Positions 16,105 through 24,241 of a stretch of DNA of 64,000 nt are shown here, one piece after another. The notes under the pieces were generated by a model. It saw nothing but the letters and a program-made list of their open reading frames with translations, was not told the origin of the DNA and ran no database searches. Source of the DNA: DAOMNN01 sp050486545. Lineage in GTDB: Bacteria > Pseudomonadota > Gammaproteobacteria > Burkholderiales > Rhodocyclaceae. The stretch covers positions 14,382 through 78,381 of the forward strand of contig JBJHDM010000010.1 of assembly GCA_050486545.1 (NCBI GenBank). The letters run 5' to 3'. How positions within the stretch are numbered: the stretch's first letter is position 1; the number at the start of each line of letters is the position of its first letter. The position numbers and the translations under genes are program-made.

Positions 16105-18660
16105 ATGAACCTGTCCCGAAAACTCCTGTTGATGATTTCGGCCGTTCTTGCGGTGATCGTCGTCGTGATGCTGGTCAGCGGGCGCTACCTGGTCGAGCAG
16201 TGGGTCGAGACCAATCTGCTGAACAGTGCCGAGAAGGTCCGTAACGTCCTGATGGCGACGCGCCGGATCTACCATCATCAATTCGTCGATAGCGGCCTGC
16301 CGTTGAGCGAGAACACCCTCGGTTTTCTGCCCGCCCATGCGATGCAGCGGATCTCCGAGGACCTGCGGCACTGGGACGAAACCGGCTTCAGTTTCAACAA
16401 CGTGTCGGACCGGCCCCGCAATCCGTTCAATCGCGCCGATGCGGTGGAAATGGAGGCCATCGAATACTTCCGCGCCAATCCGGAACAGAAACTGCGCTTC
16501 ATCCGCTTCGCCGACGCAGCCGGCAAGCCGTACTACCTCTATGCCCAGCCGATCTTCGTCGAGGCGTATTGCCTGCAATGCCACGGCGAGCAGCTGGAGG
16601 CGCCGGCGACGATCCAGAGCCATTACGACGAGGCGTTCGATTATCGCGTGGGCGAGTTGCGCGGAATCCTCAGCATCAAGGTGCCGGCGGCAGCGCTCGA
16701 GGCTCAGGCGCGCGAGGGCTTTGCCGTCGTGTTGGGAATCGGGCTGCTGATGCTCGGACTGCTGGGCGGCGGCATCGCTTGGATCTTCCGGCAACAGGTA
16801 CTCCAGCCCCTCGGCGTGCTGGAGAGATACATCCGCAAGGTCGGAAAGGGGGATCTGGCGCAACGCATTGACGGCTTGCCGGGCGAGTTCGGGCGCGTCG
16901 GCGCGGCCTTCAACCGGATGGCAAGGAACCTGCTGCAGGAGCGCCGGCAGCGCACCCGCAGCGAAATGCGTTTTGAGGCCACATTCGAGCAGGCAGCGGT
17001 CGGCATCGCCGAGACCGACATCTCCGGACAGTGGCTGCGGGCAAACCGCAAGCTGTGCGAGATTCTGGGTCGGGATCACGACGAACTGCTCCGCCACTCG
17101 GTCTTCGAACTGACCCACCCGGACGATGTGCCCGTCGAGCGCAGTCGGCTCGAACAACTGCTGCGCGGCGAGCTGCCCGCCTACACGGTCGAAAAGCGTT
17201 TCCTGCGCAAGGACGGCTCTCCCGTTTGGGTCGGGGTCACGGTTGCACACGTGCGCATGCCGGAGGCTTCGGCCGACTACCTGATCAAGGTGGTCGTCGA
17301 AATCGGCGAGCGCAAGCGCTCCGAGGCGCTGGTGCACCAGCTCGCCTATTTCGACCCGCTCACGGGTCTGCCCAATCGGCAGCTATTCCTCGACCGCCTC
17401 GGCCAGGCCATGCTGTCGACCAACCGGAGCGCCCAGCATGGCATGCTGCTGTTGCTCGACATCGACCGTTTCAAGGTGCTCAACGATACCCAGAGCTACG
17501 ATGTCGGCGACCACCTGCTCCAGAGCGTGGCGGAGCATCTGCGCGGTTGCCTGCGCGAGGACGATACGGTCGCCCGTCTGGGCGGTGACGACTTTGCGGT
17601 GATCGCGGAGAACCTCGGGAACGATCAGGCCAGCGCCGTCGCCCAGGCCGAACGGATCGCCGAACACATCCACCGCGCCGTCAGCCGCAGCTACCCCCTG
17701 GACGTGCCCGGCGGCGAGTATACGTGCAGCGCGAGCATCGGCATCACCCTGTTCAAGGGCAGGCGGATCGAGGCCGACGAACTGCTCAAGCAAGCCGAAA
17801 TGGCGCTGTACAAGGCCAAGGACGACGGTCGCAATCTGCTGCGTTTCTTCAACCCCGATATGCAGGCAGTGGTGGAATCGCGGGCGGCCATCGAACGCGG
17901 CCTGCGCGAGGCGATCGCGAACGGGGGGTTCGAACTGCTCTATCAACCGCAGGTCGACCGCAACGGCCGGGTGCTCGGCGCCGAAGCCCTGATCCGTTGG
18001 CGTCCGGCCGACGGGCGCCACGTGTCGCCCGACCAGTTCATCCCGCTGGCCGAGGAAACCGGCCTGATCGTGCCCATCGGGCTTTGGGTGCTCGACACGG
18101 CCTGCGCGCAGCTTGCCGAGTGGCAGCAACGCCCGCATACGCGCCATCTGACGCTGGCAATCAACGTCAGCGCCAAGCAGTTTCACCAGCCCGATTTCAC
18201 CGCCCAGGTCCAGCAAAGGCTCGAGGGAAGCGGTGTCGATCCGTCCGGCCTAAAGCTTGAACTGACGGAGAGCGTGATCCTTGGCGACATCGATGACACT
18301 GCCGCCACCATGCAGCGGATTCGCGCACTGGGCGTGCGCTTCGCGCTCGATGACTTCGGAACCGGCTACTCGTCCCTGTCCTACCTGAAGCGCCTGCCCT
18401 TCGACCAGTTGAAGATCGATCAATCCTTCATCCACGACCTGATGGTCGACAACAGCAGCGGCACGCTGGTGCGTGCAATGCTTGCGATGAGCGAATCGCT
18501 CGGCATGGAGGTCGTCGCCGAAGGCGTCGAAACGCCGGCCCAGCGTGACTACCTGAAATCCAACGGATGCCAGGTCTTCCAGGGCTACCTGTACGGCAAG
18601 CCCGTGCCTATCGATGCGTGGCATCGCCAGTGGGTCGTACCGACGGACGGGTTGAACTAG
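16105..18660 (+). CDS. Membrane c-heme sensor with HAMP, PAS, GGDEF and EAL domains
   Basis: An 851-residue c-di-GMP signalling protein. TM1 at about residues 7-28. A DUF3365/Tll0287-like periplasmic sensor (about 35-205) contains a c-type heme site YCLQCH (C156, C159, H160). TM2 at about 207-230 is followed by HAMP (to about 285), PAS (290-410), GGDEF with GGDDF at 493-497 (about 415-575), and EAL with E627-A628-L629 (590-845). The GGDDF variant is usually active, and the EAL domain retains DDFGTGYSSL and the QGYLYGKP end. It could therefore both make and degrade c-di-GMP. The heme suggests control by redox state or a diatomic gas; that is inference. Likely monocistronic. Confidence 0.9.
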   Translation: MNLSRKLLLMISAVLAVIVVVMLVSGRYLVEQWVETNLLNSAEKVRNVLMATRRIYHHQFVDSGLPLSENTLGFLPAHAMQRISEDLRHWDETGFSFNNVSDRPRNPFNRADAVEMEAIEYFRANPEQKLRFIRFADAAGKPYYLYAQPIFVEAYCLQCHGEQLEAPATIQSHYDEAFDYRVGELRGILSIKVPAAALEAQAREGFAVVLGIGLLMLGLLGGGIAWIFRQQVLQPLGVLERYIRKVGKGDLAQRIDGLPGEFGRVGAAFNRMARNLLQERRQRTRSEMRFEATFEQAAVGIAETDISGQWLRANRKLCEILGRDHDELLRHSVFELTHPDDVPVERSRLEQLLRGELPAYTVEKRFLRKDGSPVWVGVTVAHVRMPEASADYLIKVVVEIGERKRSEALVHQLAYFDPLTGLPNRQLFLDRLGQAMLSTNRSAQHGMLLLLDIDRFKVLNDTQSYDVGDHLLQSVAEHLRGCLREDDTVARLGGDDFAVIAENLGNDQASAVAQAERIAEHIHRAVSRSYPLDVPGGEYTCSASIGITLFKGRRIEADELLKQAEMALYKAKDDGRNLLRFFNPDMQAVVESRAAIERGLREAIANGGFELLYQPQVDRNGRVLGAEALIRWRPADGRHVSPDQFIPLAEETGLIVPIGLWVLDTACAQLAEWQQRPHTRHLTLAINVSAKQFHQPDFTAQVQQRLEGSGVDPSGLKLELTESVILGDIDDTAATMQRIRALGVRFALDDFGTGYSSLSYLKRLPFDQLKIDQSFIHDLMVDNSSGTLVRAMLAMSESLGMEVVAEGVETPAQRDYLKSNGCQVFQGYLYGKPVPIDAWHRQWVVPTDGLN

Positions 18661-18683
18661 CGCGGTGTGGCAGGAGCGCGGGG

Positions 18684-18712
18684 CTGGGATCCGGGTGGGA
18701 CGGCAATCCCAG
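18684..18712 (+). terminator. Hairpin downstream of the GGDEF/EAL gene
   Basis: CTGGGAT (18684-18690) can pair with ATCCCAG (18706-18712) across a 15-base loop, 24 bp after the stop codon. There is no T-run, so this is a weak terminator call. Confidence 0.3.
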
Positions 18713-18801
18713 GTCGACCACTGTCGACCCGTTTCAGTCACCGGCGCTGCAGGGAAGCGGTCGTGCAGCGTGACTGGCGGGGTCAAGTCGGATGCGCCGT
18801 C

Positions 18802-18830
18802 TTGCCAAATTTTGCCAAGCCAGCTAATCT
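18802..18830 (+). promoter_or_regulatory. parDE promoter with direct-repeat operator
   Basis: TTGCCA (18802-18807), 17 bp, then TAATCT (18825-18830). TTGCCAA is repeated at 18802-18808 and 18812-18818, exactly one helical turn apart, covering the -35: a likely autoregulatory site for the antitoxin. The predicted start of transcription (about 18837) coincides with the parD ATG. Confidence 0.6.
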
Positions 18831-18836
18831 GTGCCC

Positions 18837-19088
18837 ATGAGCACGATGAACATTTCCTTGCCCGACAGTCTGAAATCCTTCGTGGATGAGCAGGTGGGCG
18901 AGCGGGGCTATAGCACCAGCAGCGAATACGTTCGCGAACTGATCCGTAAGGATCAGGATCGTCAGCGCTTGCGTCGAGTGCTGCTGGCCGGCGCAGCCGC
19001 TGCGCCGGCATCGCCGGCTGATTCCGCTTACTTCGAAGGTCTGCGTGACCGGGTACGTAGGGCTGCCAAGCCGGTTTCTCACGGGTGA
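18837..19088 (+). CDS. parD: ParD-type antitoxin
   Basis: An 83-residue ribbon-helix-helix antitoxin. The N-terminus MSTMNISLPDSLKSFVDEQV, followed by GYSTSSEYVRELIRKDQ, is the DNA-binding fold (residues 1-45). The C-terminal part (about 50-83, with YFEGLRDRVR) would wrap around the toxin. The ATG at 18837 is chosen over an upstream GTG because it matches the family start. It has no ribosome site and lies at the predicted transcription start, so the mRNA may be leaderless. The stop overlaps the toxin start by 4 bp. It would repress its own promoter through the TTGCCAA repeats. Confidence 0.9.
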   Translation: MSTMNISLPDSLKSFVDEQVGERGYSTSSEYVRELIRKDQDRQRLRRVLLAGAAAAPASPADSAYFEGLRDRVRRAAKPVSHG

Positions 19089-19417
19089 AGGTCAAACCCG
19101 TCGTTCCGCGTGAGCAGGCCAACCAGGACGTCGACGACGCGATAGCCTACTACCTCGAAGAGGCTTCCTCATCTGTTGCGCTCGGCTTCATCGACGCACT
19201 GGAACAGAGCTATACCCACATCGCCCACCATCCTGGCACGGGCTCGCCGCGCTATGGGCATGAGTTGGACCTTCCTGGCCTGCGCTCCTGGACGCTGTCG
19301 CCCTACCCCTACCTCGTCTTCTACGTCGAACGACCGGACCACATCGATGTCTGGCGCGTACTCCACGGCCAGCGCGACATTCCCGTCTGGATGCAGGACC
19401 CTGACGCCTTCGCCTGA
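19085..19417 (+). CDS. parE: ParE-type toxin
   Basis: A 110-residue RelE/ParE-superfamily toxin beginning at GTG 19085 inside the antitoxin stop. It shows the family pattern: a two-helix hairpin (ANQDVDDAIAYYLEEAS, then ALGFIDALEQSYTHI), the HPGTGSPRYG loop, and strands LRSWTLSPYPYLVFYVE and IDVWRVLHGQRDI. ParE toxins inhibit DNA gyrase; RelE relatives cleave mRNA. The length, the HPGTGS loop and the ParD partner favour ParE, but catalytic details cannot be settled by eye. The pair is intact and apparently functional. Confidence 0.88.
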   Translation: MKVKPVVPREQANQDVDDAIAYYLEEASSSVALGFIDALEQSYTHIAHHPGTGSPRYGHELDLPGLRSWTLSPYPYLVFYVERPDHIDVWRVLHGQRDIPVWMQDPDAFA

Positions 19418-19545
19418 CGCAATCGCTCGGCCCTCCAAGGGCAAGTTCTCACGGTCCGCTTACCGGAGCTCCATTCCAGTGGCAGGTCCTGGTCGAAAGC
19501 AGCAGGTGCCCGCAATCTTGGGCAAGTGGCCGATACGAAGACGCC

Positions 19546-19611
19546 ATGGATACGCTGACCCATGCATTGCCGGGGCCCTGGCCGGCTGGTTGTGGGCACG
19601 CTCGCCGGGGT
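19546..19611 (+). pseudogene. Decayed start of a membrane metal-dependent hydrolase (YdjM/DUF457-like)
   Basis: From ATG 19546 the frame reads MDTLTHAL. After a one-base frameshift near 19570 it continues AGALAGWLWARSPG. MDTLTHALxGAL is the typical opening of the membrane-bound metal-dependent hydrolase (YdjM/DUF457) family. Both frames soon run into unrelated GC-rich sequence and nothing further of the family is seen. It is therefore a fragment, broken by a frameshift and loss of the body. The 230-bp gap between parE and the thioesterase gene otherwise shows nothing. Confidence 0.35.
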
Positions 19612-19647
19612 GGGGGGGCGGTCAGTGCTGCGGCCGTGGCAGGCGGT

Positions 19648-20160
19648 TCAGGATGTTGCCGGCCGGCGCCGGATGCCGATTACGCGACCGAGTCCGTCCG
19701 GCCTCGGTAGTCCCGCGTGAGCGGCCTTGAGTGCGTCGACGCGGGGCTGGATGTGGGGCGGGAAGGGGGTCGAGCGCCGCTGCGCCATGTCGATGTGCAT
19801 CGTGATGACTTCATTGGTCGCGGCGAGCCAGCCTTCGGTGGCGTGACGCATCTCGTGGTGCAGGTGGATGCGCTTGGTGTCGGCATCGACGAGCTGCGTG
19901 TGCACGACGTAGGGGTCGTCGCGGTGCAACTCGCGGTCGTAGGTGACGTGCATTTCCAGCGCGAACGTGGAGCCGCCCTCGCGTTGCGGATAGCCGGGGT
20001 CCATGCCGAGCAGGCCCAGGAACCGGTCGGTGCCCAGGTCGAAGGCGAGCACATAGTAGGCGACGTTCATGTGGCCGTTGTAGTCGATCCATTCGGGCAG
20101 GACGATGCCACGTGCGGATTCGAGCGGTTCGGGCGAAAAGGGAGCATGTGATCGGTTCAT
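19648..20160 (-). CDS. Thioesterase-superfamily (hot-dog fold) protein
   Basis: A 170-residue acyl-CoA thioesterase of the 4HBT/FadM-like family. The active-site region is WIDYNGHMNVAYYVLAFDLGTDRFL (residues 24-48), with the hot-dog central helix following the conserved YNGHMN. Strands such as FALEMHVTYDRELHRDDPYVVHTQL complete the fold. The relatively long form with DYNGHMN resembles thioesterases found with carnitine/betainyl-CoA metabolism, but no such genes are nearby, so the substrate is open. The ATG at 20160 is the only start consistent with family length. It lies 31 bp downstream of the DUF502 gene on the same strand and may share its transcript. Confidence 0.85.
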   Translation of the reverse strand: MNRSHAPFSPEPLESARGIVLPEWIDYNGHMNVAYYVLAFDLGTDRFLGLLGMDPGYPQREGGSTFALEMHVTYDRELHRDDPYVVHTQLVDADTKRIHLHHEMRHATEGWLAATNEVITMHIDMAQRRSTPFPPHIQPRVDALKAAHAGLPRPDGLGRVIGIRRRPATS

Positions 20161-20191
20161 GGTCTGGTCGTCCGGTGGCGCGAATGCGTAC

Positions 20192-20818
20192 TCATGCTGG
20201 TGTGCCGTTCGCCGCGGGAGGCGCCGGCTTGGGTTCGGTCCCGGTCACGCCGGCCGTCAGGATGAAGCGCATCGCCTCGTCCATGCTCATGTCCAGCGGA
20301 CGCAGCGCGCTGCGTGGTACCAGCACGGCGTAGCCGCCGATCATGTAGCTCATGGGCAGGTAGACGAGTACGGCATCGTCGCCGCGGAAGCCCTCGGGCA
20401 GGCGATCGGCGTCGGTCTGGGTCACCAAGCCGATCGCCTGCATGCCGGTCGTTCCCAGGGTCACGGCGACCACCTGCTCGAAGTCCTTCTTCTTGATCGG
20501 GGAAAAGTAATCGACGAAGTCGCGGATCGCAGGGTAGACGAGCCGGACCAGCGGCAGGCGCCGGAACACCTGTTCGGTGCGCGAGAACAGGCGCTGCACG
20601 ACGTAGGTGTTCATCAGCATTCCGACAATGAACGACAGGGCCAACCCCGCCGCGACGCCGAAGCCGGGACGGTAGACGCCTTCGGGCAGGACACGGCCCA
20701 GTTCGCCCCCGAGCAGTGTTTCGGTCGAAACGATCAGCCAGTAGATCAGGTACAGCGTCAGCACGATCGGCAGGATCGTGATCAGACCGGTCAGGATGTT
20801 GCGGGTGATGACGCCCAT
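20192..20818 (-). CDS. DUF502 family membrane protein
   Basis: A 208-residue inner-membrane protein. TM1 at about residues 8-30 (ILTGLITILPIVLTLYLIYWLI) and TM2 at about 52-72 lead into a cytosolic domain. That domain has DUF502 features: a conserved VYPAIRDFVDYF segment, the FSPIKKKDFEQVVAV motif and a C-terminal PMSYMIGGYAVLVPRS region. The function of DUF502 is unknown in bacteria; plant members (LCV/COV) affect vascular patterning. The ATG at 20818 follows GGGGGCGG. It is divergent from the coiled-coil gene at 21043 and probably co-transcribed with the thioesterase gene. Confidence 0.85.
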   Translation of the reverse strand: MGVITRNILTGLITILPIVLTLYLIYWLIVSTETLLGGELGRVLPEGVYRPGFGVAAGLALSFIVGMLMNTYVVQRLFSRTEQVFRRLPLVRLVYPAIRDFVDYFSPIKKKDFEQVVAVTLGTTGMQAIGLVTQTDADRLPEGFRGDDAVLVYLPMSYMIGGYAVLVPRSALRPLDMSMDEAMRFILTAGVTGTEPKPAPPAANGTPA

Positions 20819-21042
20819 GATGTCCGCCCCCAGTTGAATGCGCCGCAGGGCCCAGGTCGGTGGCCGAGGGTCGCAGCAGTCGCCGTTGGCGCCCATTGTG
20901 CAACAGTTCGCGCGTGTGGTCGCCTGTGCTTCGGATCCTTGCGGACGGTTGTCGCGGACCGGGGCTGGCGGCATGATGTCGGTGTGGCGAATGCGCTCCG
21001 CATCGGGGCGTTCGGGTTCGCATCATTCGGGTGTGCATGCAC

Positions 21043-22014
21043 ATGTTCGGCTTCCTCCAGGGCTTCGCGTACGGATTGCTGGTTTCCTGCCTGCCGTGGT
21101 TTGCCGTCGGGATGTACGATCCGCGGCTTGCGCTGCCGACCGATCCGCCGTCTCGCTGGCAGGTCTTCGTCCGCTACTGGTTTGCCGCACCCTTCATCGG
21201 CTTGCTGCTTTGGATCACGTCCCTGTGGGGCGGATTCGATCCCACCCTCGGGGGATGGTTGGCGGGTCTGGCCGCGATTCCGTTCGAGGTCTTCGCAGAG
21301 CGGCGCTGGCGTCGCTGGCGTGCGGGCAGGGTGGAACGGAGCCGGGCCGCGGAGCGCGATGCAGAGGCTTCGCGGCGACGTGCGCAACTGGAGCGTGAAG
21401 AACGCGAGGCCGGCCTGCGCGTGCTCGATCCCGATCGGCCACCGGAGCAGGCCGATGAGATCGTCCTCGGGCTGTGCGCCGCCAAACGCAGGCTGCTTGA
21501 CTTGCGCCGTCCCGACCTGGCGGTGCAGGCGGACCGGGTCTACAGCCGTTATGTCCGGGTGCTCGACGTGCTCGGCGCGCGTTTCGACGCGAACGAGCTG
21601 ACCTATGAGCGCGCACAGGGGCTGGTTGCCGAAGTGTGCCGCACCGTGCTCGACCGGTTGGCGTCGATCGCGTCGCTGGCCGAGACGGTAACCGGCATCG
21701 ATGCAAACTACGTGCGCCGCCGCCTCGCGCGCGAATTCGAGCACCTTCCCGAGGAGGAACGCAGTGCGCTGGAGCGCCGGATTGAACTCGTAGAGGGCAC
21801 GGAGAATCGAATCCGCGCGCTGCTCGGCGGCAATGAATCCGCCCTGACCGCCCTGGATGACCTCGCTGTGTCGATGTCCGCACTCGAGACCGGGCGGCAG
21901 CGGGCGACGGTAGCCGCCGATCAGGCACTTGACGAGCTGCGCAGGTTTGCCGAGGGTGTGGGGCGGTACGCCCATCCGTCCCAGATCAGGGAAGAGGGAG
22001 GAGGTCGGTCATGA
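21043..22014 (+). CDS. Membrane-anchored coiled-coil protein of unknown function
   Basis: About 323 residues. The N-terminal third carries two to three hydrophobic helices (GFAYGLLVSCLPWFAVGM, WFAAPFIGLLLWITSLW and GWLAGLAAIPFEV). A strongly basic, Arg/Glu-rich coiled coil follows (about 90-125), then a long helical domain ending in RRFAEGVGRYA. I do not recognise a named domain. ATG 21043 has GGGTG upstream; ATG 21037 and GTG 21031 are alternatives. Its stop overlaps the ATP-grasp start (ATGA), so it is translationally coupled to the enzyme genes. The TelA-like gene beyond them looks like its natural partner, because both are long-helix proteins of similar codon use. Confidence 0.65.
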   Translation: MFGFLQGFAYGLLVSCLPWFAVGMYDPRLALPTDPPSRWQVFVRYWFAAPFIGLLLWITSLWGGFDPTLGGWLAGLAAIPFEVFAERRWRRWRAGRVERSRAAERDAEASRRRAQLEREEREAGLRVLDPDRPPEQADEIVLGLCAAKRRLLDLRRPDLAVQADRVYSRYVRVLDVLGARFDANELTYERAQGLVAEVCRTVLDRLASIASLAETVTGIDANYVRRRLAREFEHLPEEERSALERRIELVEGTENRIRALLGGNESALTALDDLAVSMSALETGRQRATVAADQALDELRRFAEGVGRYAHPSQIREEGGGRS

Positions 22015-23120
22015 CCGAGGTTGCGAAGTTACTGCTCGTGTCGGGTGGAAGCCTTGTCGGTGGCAATATCCTGGATGCGCTCGAAGGGCGGCGCGAGGCC
22101 ATCGAGGTGCATGCGACGAACAGCGCGGCATCCGGCTGTGGACTCGAGCGGTTCGACACCGTGCATCTGACGCCTCCAACGGTGAAGGATCCGGTGGAGT
22201 TCGAGCGACGACTGATCGAGGTGATCGATCGGGTCTTGCCCGATCTGGTAATTCCATGCCGTGACGATGACGTGGTGTTTCTCGCCGACCTGCGAACGCG
22301 CCGACCCGACCTCGAGCGGTGCATCCTGTGTGGGACACCCGAGGTCGCGGAGGCGACCTTCGACAAGGCCTCGAGCGGACGCTTCTGCGCGGAGCATGGG
22401 TTGCCCTTTGCTCCGACATTGGCGACGCCTGCGGTGTCCTCGGAGGCAGTGACGTTTGCGTGGATCCACGGCTATCCGTTGCTGGTCAAGCCGGTGAGCG
22501 GGTACGCGTCGCGCGATGTTCGGCTGGTGTTGAACGAGGGGCAACTGCTGCGGGCTGCATCGGCCCCGGGCATGTTGATTCAGCGCTACCTGGGAGATCC
22601 TGAGGGCGTGCTCGACTGGCGCCGTGAGATCGACGATATCGGCCTGCCGCTTTTTCACACCTTTGAAGGTCTCAAATACTCCATCCAGATCATGATCGGG
22701 CCCGACGGACGGTGCGCGGGGAATTTCTGCTCGATCAACGTCAATCGGCATGGCACGAGTACGCAGCTCGAGCGATATTCCGGAGAAGATGCACGCGAAC
22801 TTGGCCTGTGTTGCGCGACCGCATTCGCGAAAGCAGGCTGGCGCGGCCCGGTCAACATTCAGTGCCATAAGGCACCGGAGGGTGCGTTGTTCATCTATGA
22901 GTTCAATGCCCGTTTCTCGGGCGCGACGGCCGCGCGGAGGCTAATGGGCTACGACGAGGTGGGACTGGCCATCGCGTTGTTCACTGGGGTGAAGATCGCG
23001 ACTGTGCCGGTGCCCGGCTTTTCCGATCGAGTCAGTCGCATCGCCGTCGACCGTGTCGAGTCGGACAGATTGCAGCACGACCTGCTGCACGATGGTTTTT
23101 GGCAAGGGAGTACAGAATGA
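22011..23120 (+). CDS. ATP-grasp ligase
   Basis: A 369-residue ATP-grasp protein with the CarB/PylC-like plan. The N-terminal Rossmann-like domain has LLLVSGGSLVGGNILDAL (residues 7-24) and LPDLVIPCRDDDVVFLADL. The ATP-binding domain includes YPLLVKPVSGYASRDV (about 156-171), MLIQRYLGD, and the metal/ATP residues in FIYEFNARFSGAT. Such enzymes join a carboxylate, via acyl phosphate, to an amine or thiol. The second gene of four with 4-bp ATGA overlaps, it would supply the ligation step of a small-molecule pathway. Codons ending in T or A are commoner than in flanking genes. Neither substrate is known. Confidence 0.85.
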   Translation: MTEVAKLLLVSGGSLVGGNILDALEGRREAIEVHATNSAASGCGLERFDTVHLTPPTVKDPVEFERRLIEVIDRVLPDLVIPCRDDDVVFLADLRTRRPDLERCILCGTPEVAEATFDKASSGRFCAEHGLPFAPTLATPAVSSEAVTFAWIHGYPLLVKPVSGYASRDVRLVLNEGQLLRAASAPGMLIQRYLGDPEGVLDWRREIDDIGLPLFHTFEGLKYSIQIMIGPDGRCAGNFCSINVNRHGTSTQLERYSGEDARELGLCCATAFAKAGWRGPVNIQCHKAPEGALFIYEFNARFSGATAARRLMGYDEVGLAIALFTGVKIATVPVPGFSDRVSRIAVDRVESDRLQHDLLHDGFWQGSTE

Positions 23121-24241
23121 GTGGTCGTGGATACATCGTGGAGGCGATTGCTGGCTGGCGGACTCCGTCCTCCCGAGATCGATTGCTGGTCGGGTGCTTC
23201 GTTGGTGAAGGGGTCGGAGCAGAGATCGTCCCGATCGCCCTCGATCTTTTGCGTGACGTTTGCGAGCGGGTCGGGCGCAAGCTGGAAATACGCCACGGTG
23301 GTCTGATCGGCAAGCCGGCGATCGCGGCCACTGGAAAGGCGTTGACGGACGAAGCGACCGCGTTCTGCAACGCAGTCTTCGCCGAGGGCGGCGCGATCCT
23401 GTGTGGCCCCGGTGGTGGCCGCTTCGTCTATGAGCTTCGCGCGCACTTCGACCTCTTCTGCAAGCTTACGCCCCTGGTGCCTCTCGCCTGCCTGGGCGAT
23501 GCGGGATGTCTGCGGCCGGAGCGTCTGGCGGGTGTTGATATTCTGGCCGTGCGGGAGAATACCGGCGGCTTGTACCTTGGCGAATCATTGTCGGATACCG
23601 ACGAGGCCGGTGAGCAGATCGTGCGTCACTGCTTCCAATACACGTCTGCTCAGGTCCGACGTATTCTGGAAAGCGCGTTTACGGCGGCCGCACACCGTCG
23701 GTGCAAGGTGTGCGTAACGGTCAAGCCCGGTGGCGTGCCGGCGATCAGTCGGCTGTGGCAGATCCAGGCCGAAGCACTGGCCGAGGCGACCGGGATCGAG
23801 TTGTCGGTTCTCGAGATCGACAACGCGGTCTACCAGTTGATCGCACATCCGCTTGCTTTCGATGTCGTGGTTTCGCCGAACATGTTCGGTGATGTCCTCG
23901 CGGATGCGGGGTCGTTGCTGCTTGGGTCCCGCGGGATGTCGTATTCCGGCAATTTTGGCGCCGGGGGACGGGCGGTTTACCAGACTGGGCACGGGGCTGC
24001 TCACGACTTGGCCGGGATGGATCGCGCGAATCCCATCGGGCAGGCGTTGTCGGTGGCGATGATGCTGCGCGAGAGCTTCGCCTTGCCGCAGGCAGCCGAT
24101 CTCGTCCTGAAGGCGATCGAGTCCGTCGTCGGGCGTGGCATGCGAACCGCGGACATTGCGGGACCTGGGAGCACAGTGGTCGGTACGCGGGAAATGGGGC
24201 GCCGGATCGTCGATGCGCTTGGAGAGGTGCGCATGGGATGA
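23117..24241 (+). CDS. Isopropylmalate/isocitrate dehydrogenase-family enzyme
   Basis: A 374-residue beta-decarboxylating dehydrogenase relative. It shows GEGVGAEIV (family GDGIG), the substrate loop VRENTGGLYLGE, a KPGG segment where the catalytic lysine is expected, the metal-binding FGDVLADAGS, and the nucleotide site TGHGAAHDLAGMDRANPIG. Family members oxidise a 2-hydroxy acid with NAD(P)+ and usually decarboxylate it. Several positions depart from leucine-pathway LeuB: GEG for GDG, TGHGAAHD for VHGSAPD. Context is not leuBCD, so a different hydroxy acid is likely. The start and stop overlap its neighbours by 4 bp each, so it is part of a tightly coupled operon. Confidence 0.85.
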   Translation: MSGRGYIVEAIAGWRTPSSRDRLLVGCFVGEGVGAEIVPIALDLLRDVCERVGRKLEIRHGGLIGKPAIAATGKALTDEATAFCNAVFAEGGAILCGPGGGRFVYELRAHFDLFCKLTPLVPLACLGDAGCLRPERLAGVDILAVRENTGGLYLGESLSDTDEAGEQIVRHCFQYTSAQVRRILESAFTAAAHRRCKVCVTVKPGGVPAISRLWQIQAEALAEATGIELSVLEIDNAVYQLIAHPLAFDVVVSPNMFGDVLADAGSLLLGSRGMSYSGNFGAGGRAVYQTGHGAAHDLAGMDRANPIGQALSVAMMLRESFALPQAADLVLKAIESVVGRGMRTADIAGPGSTVVGTREMGRRIVDALGEVRMG

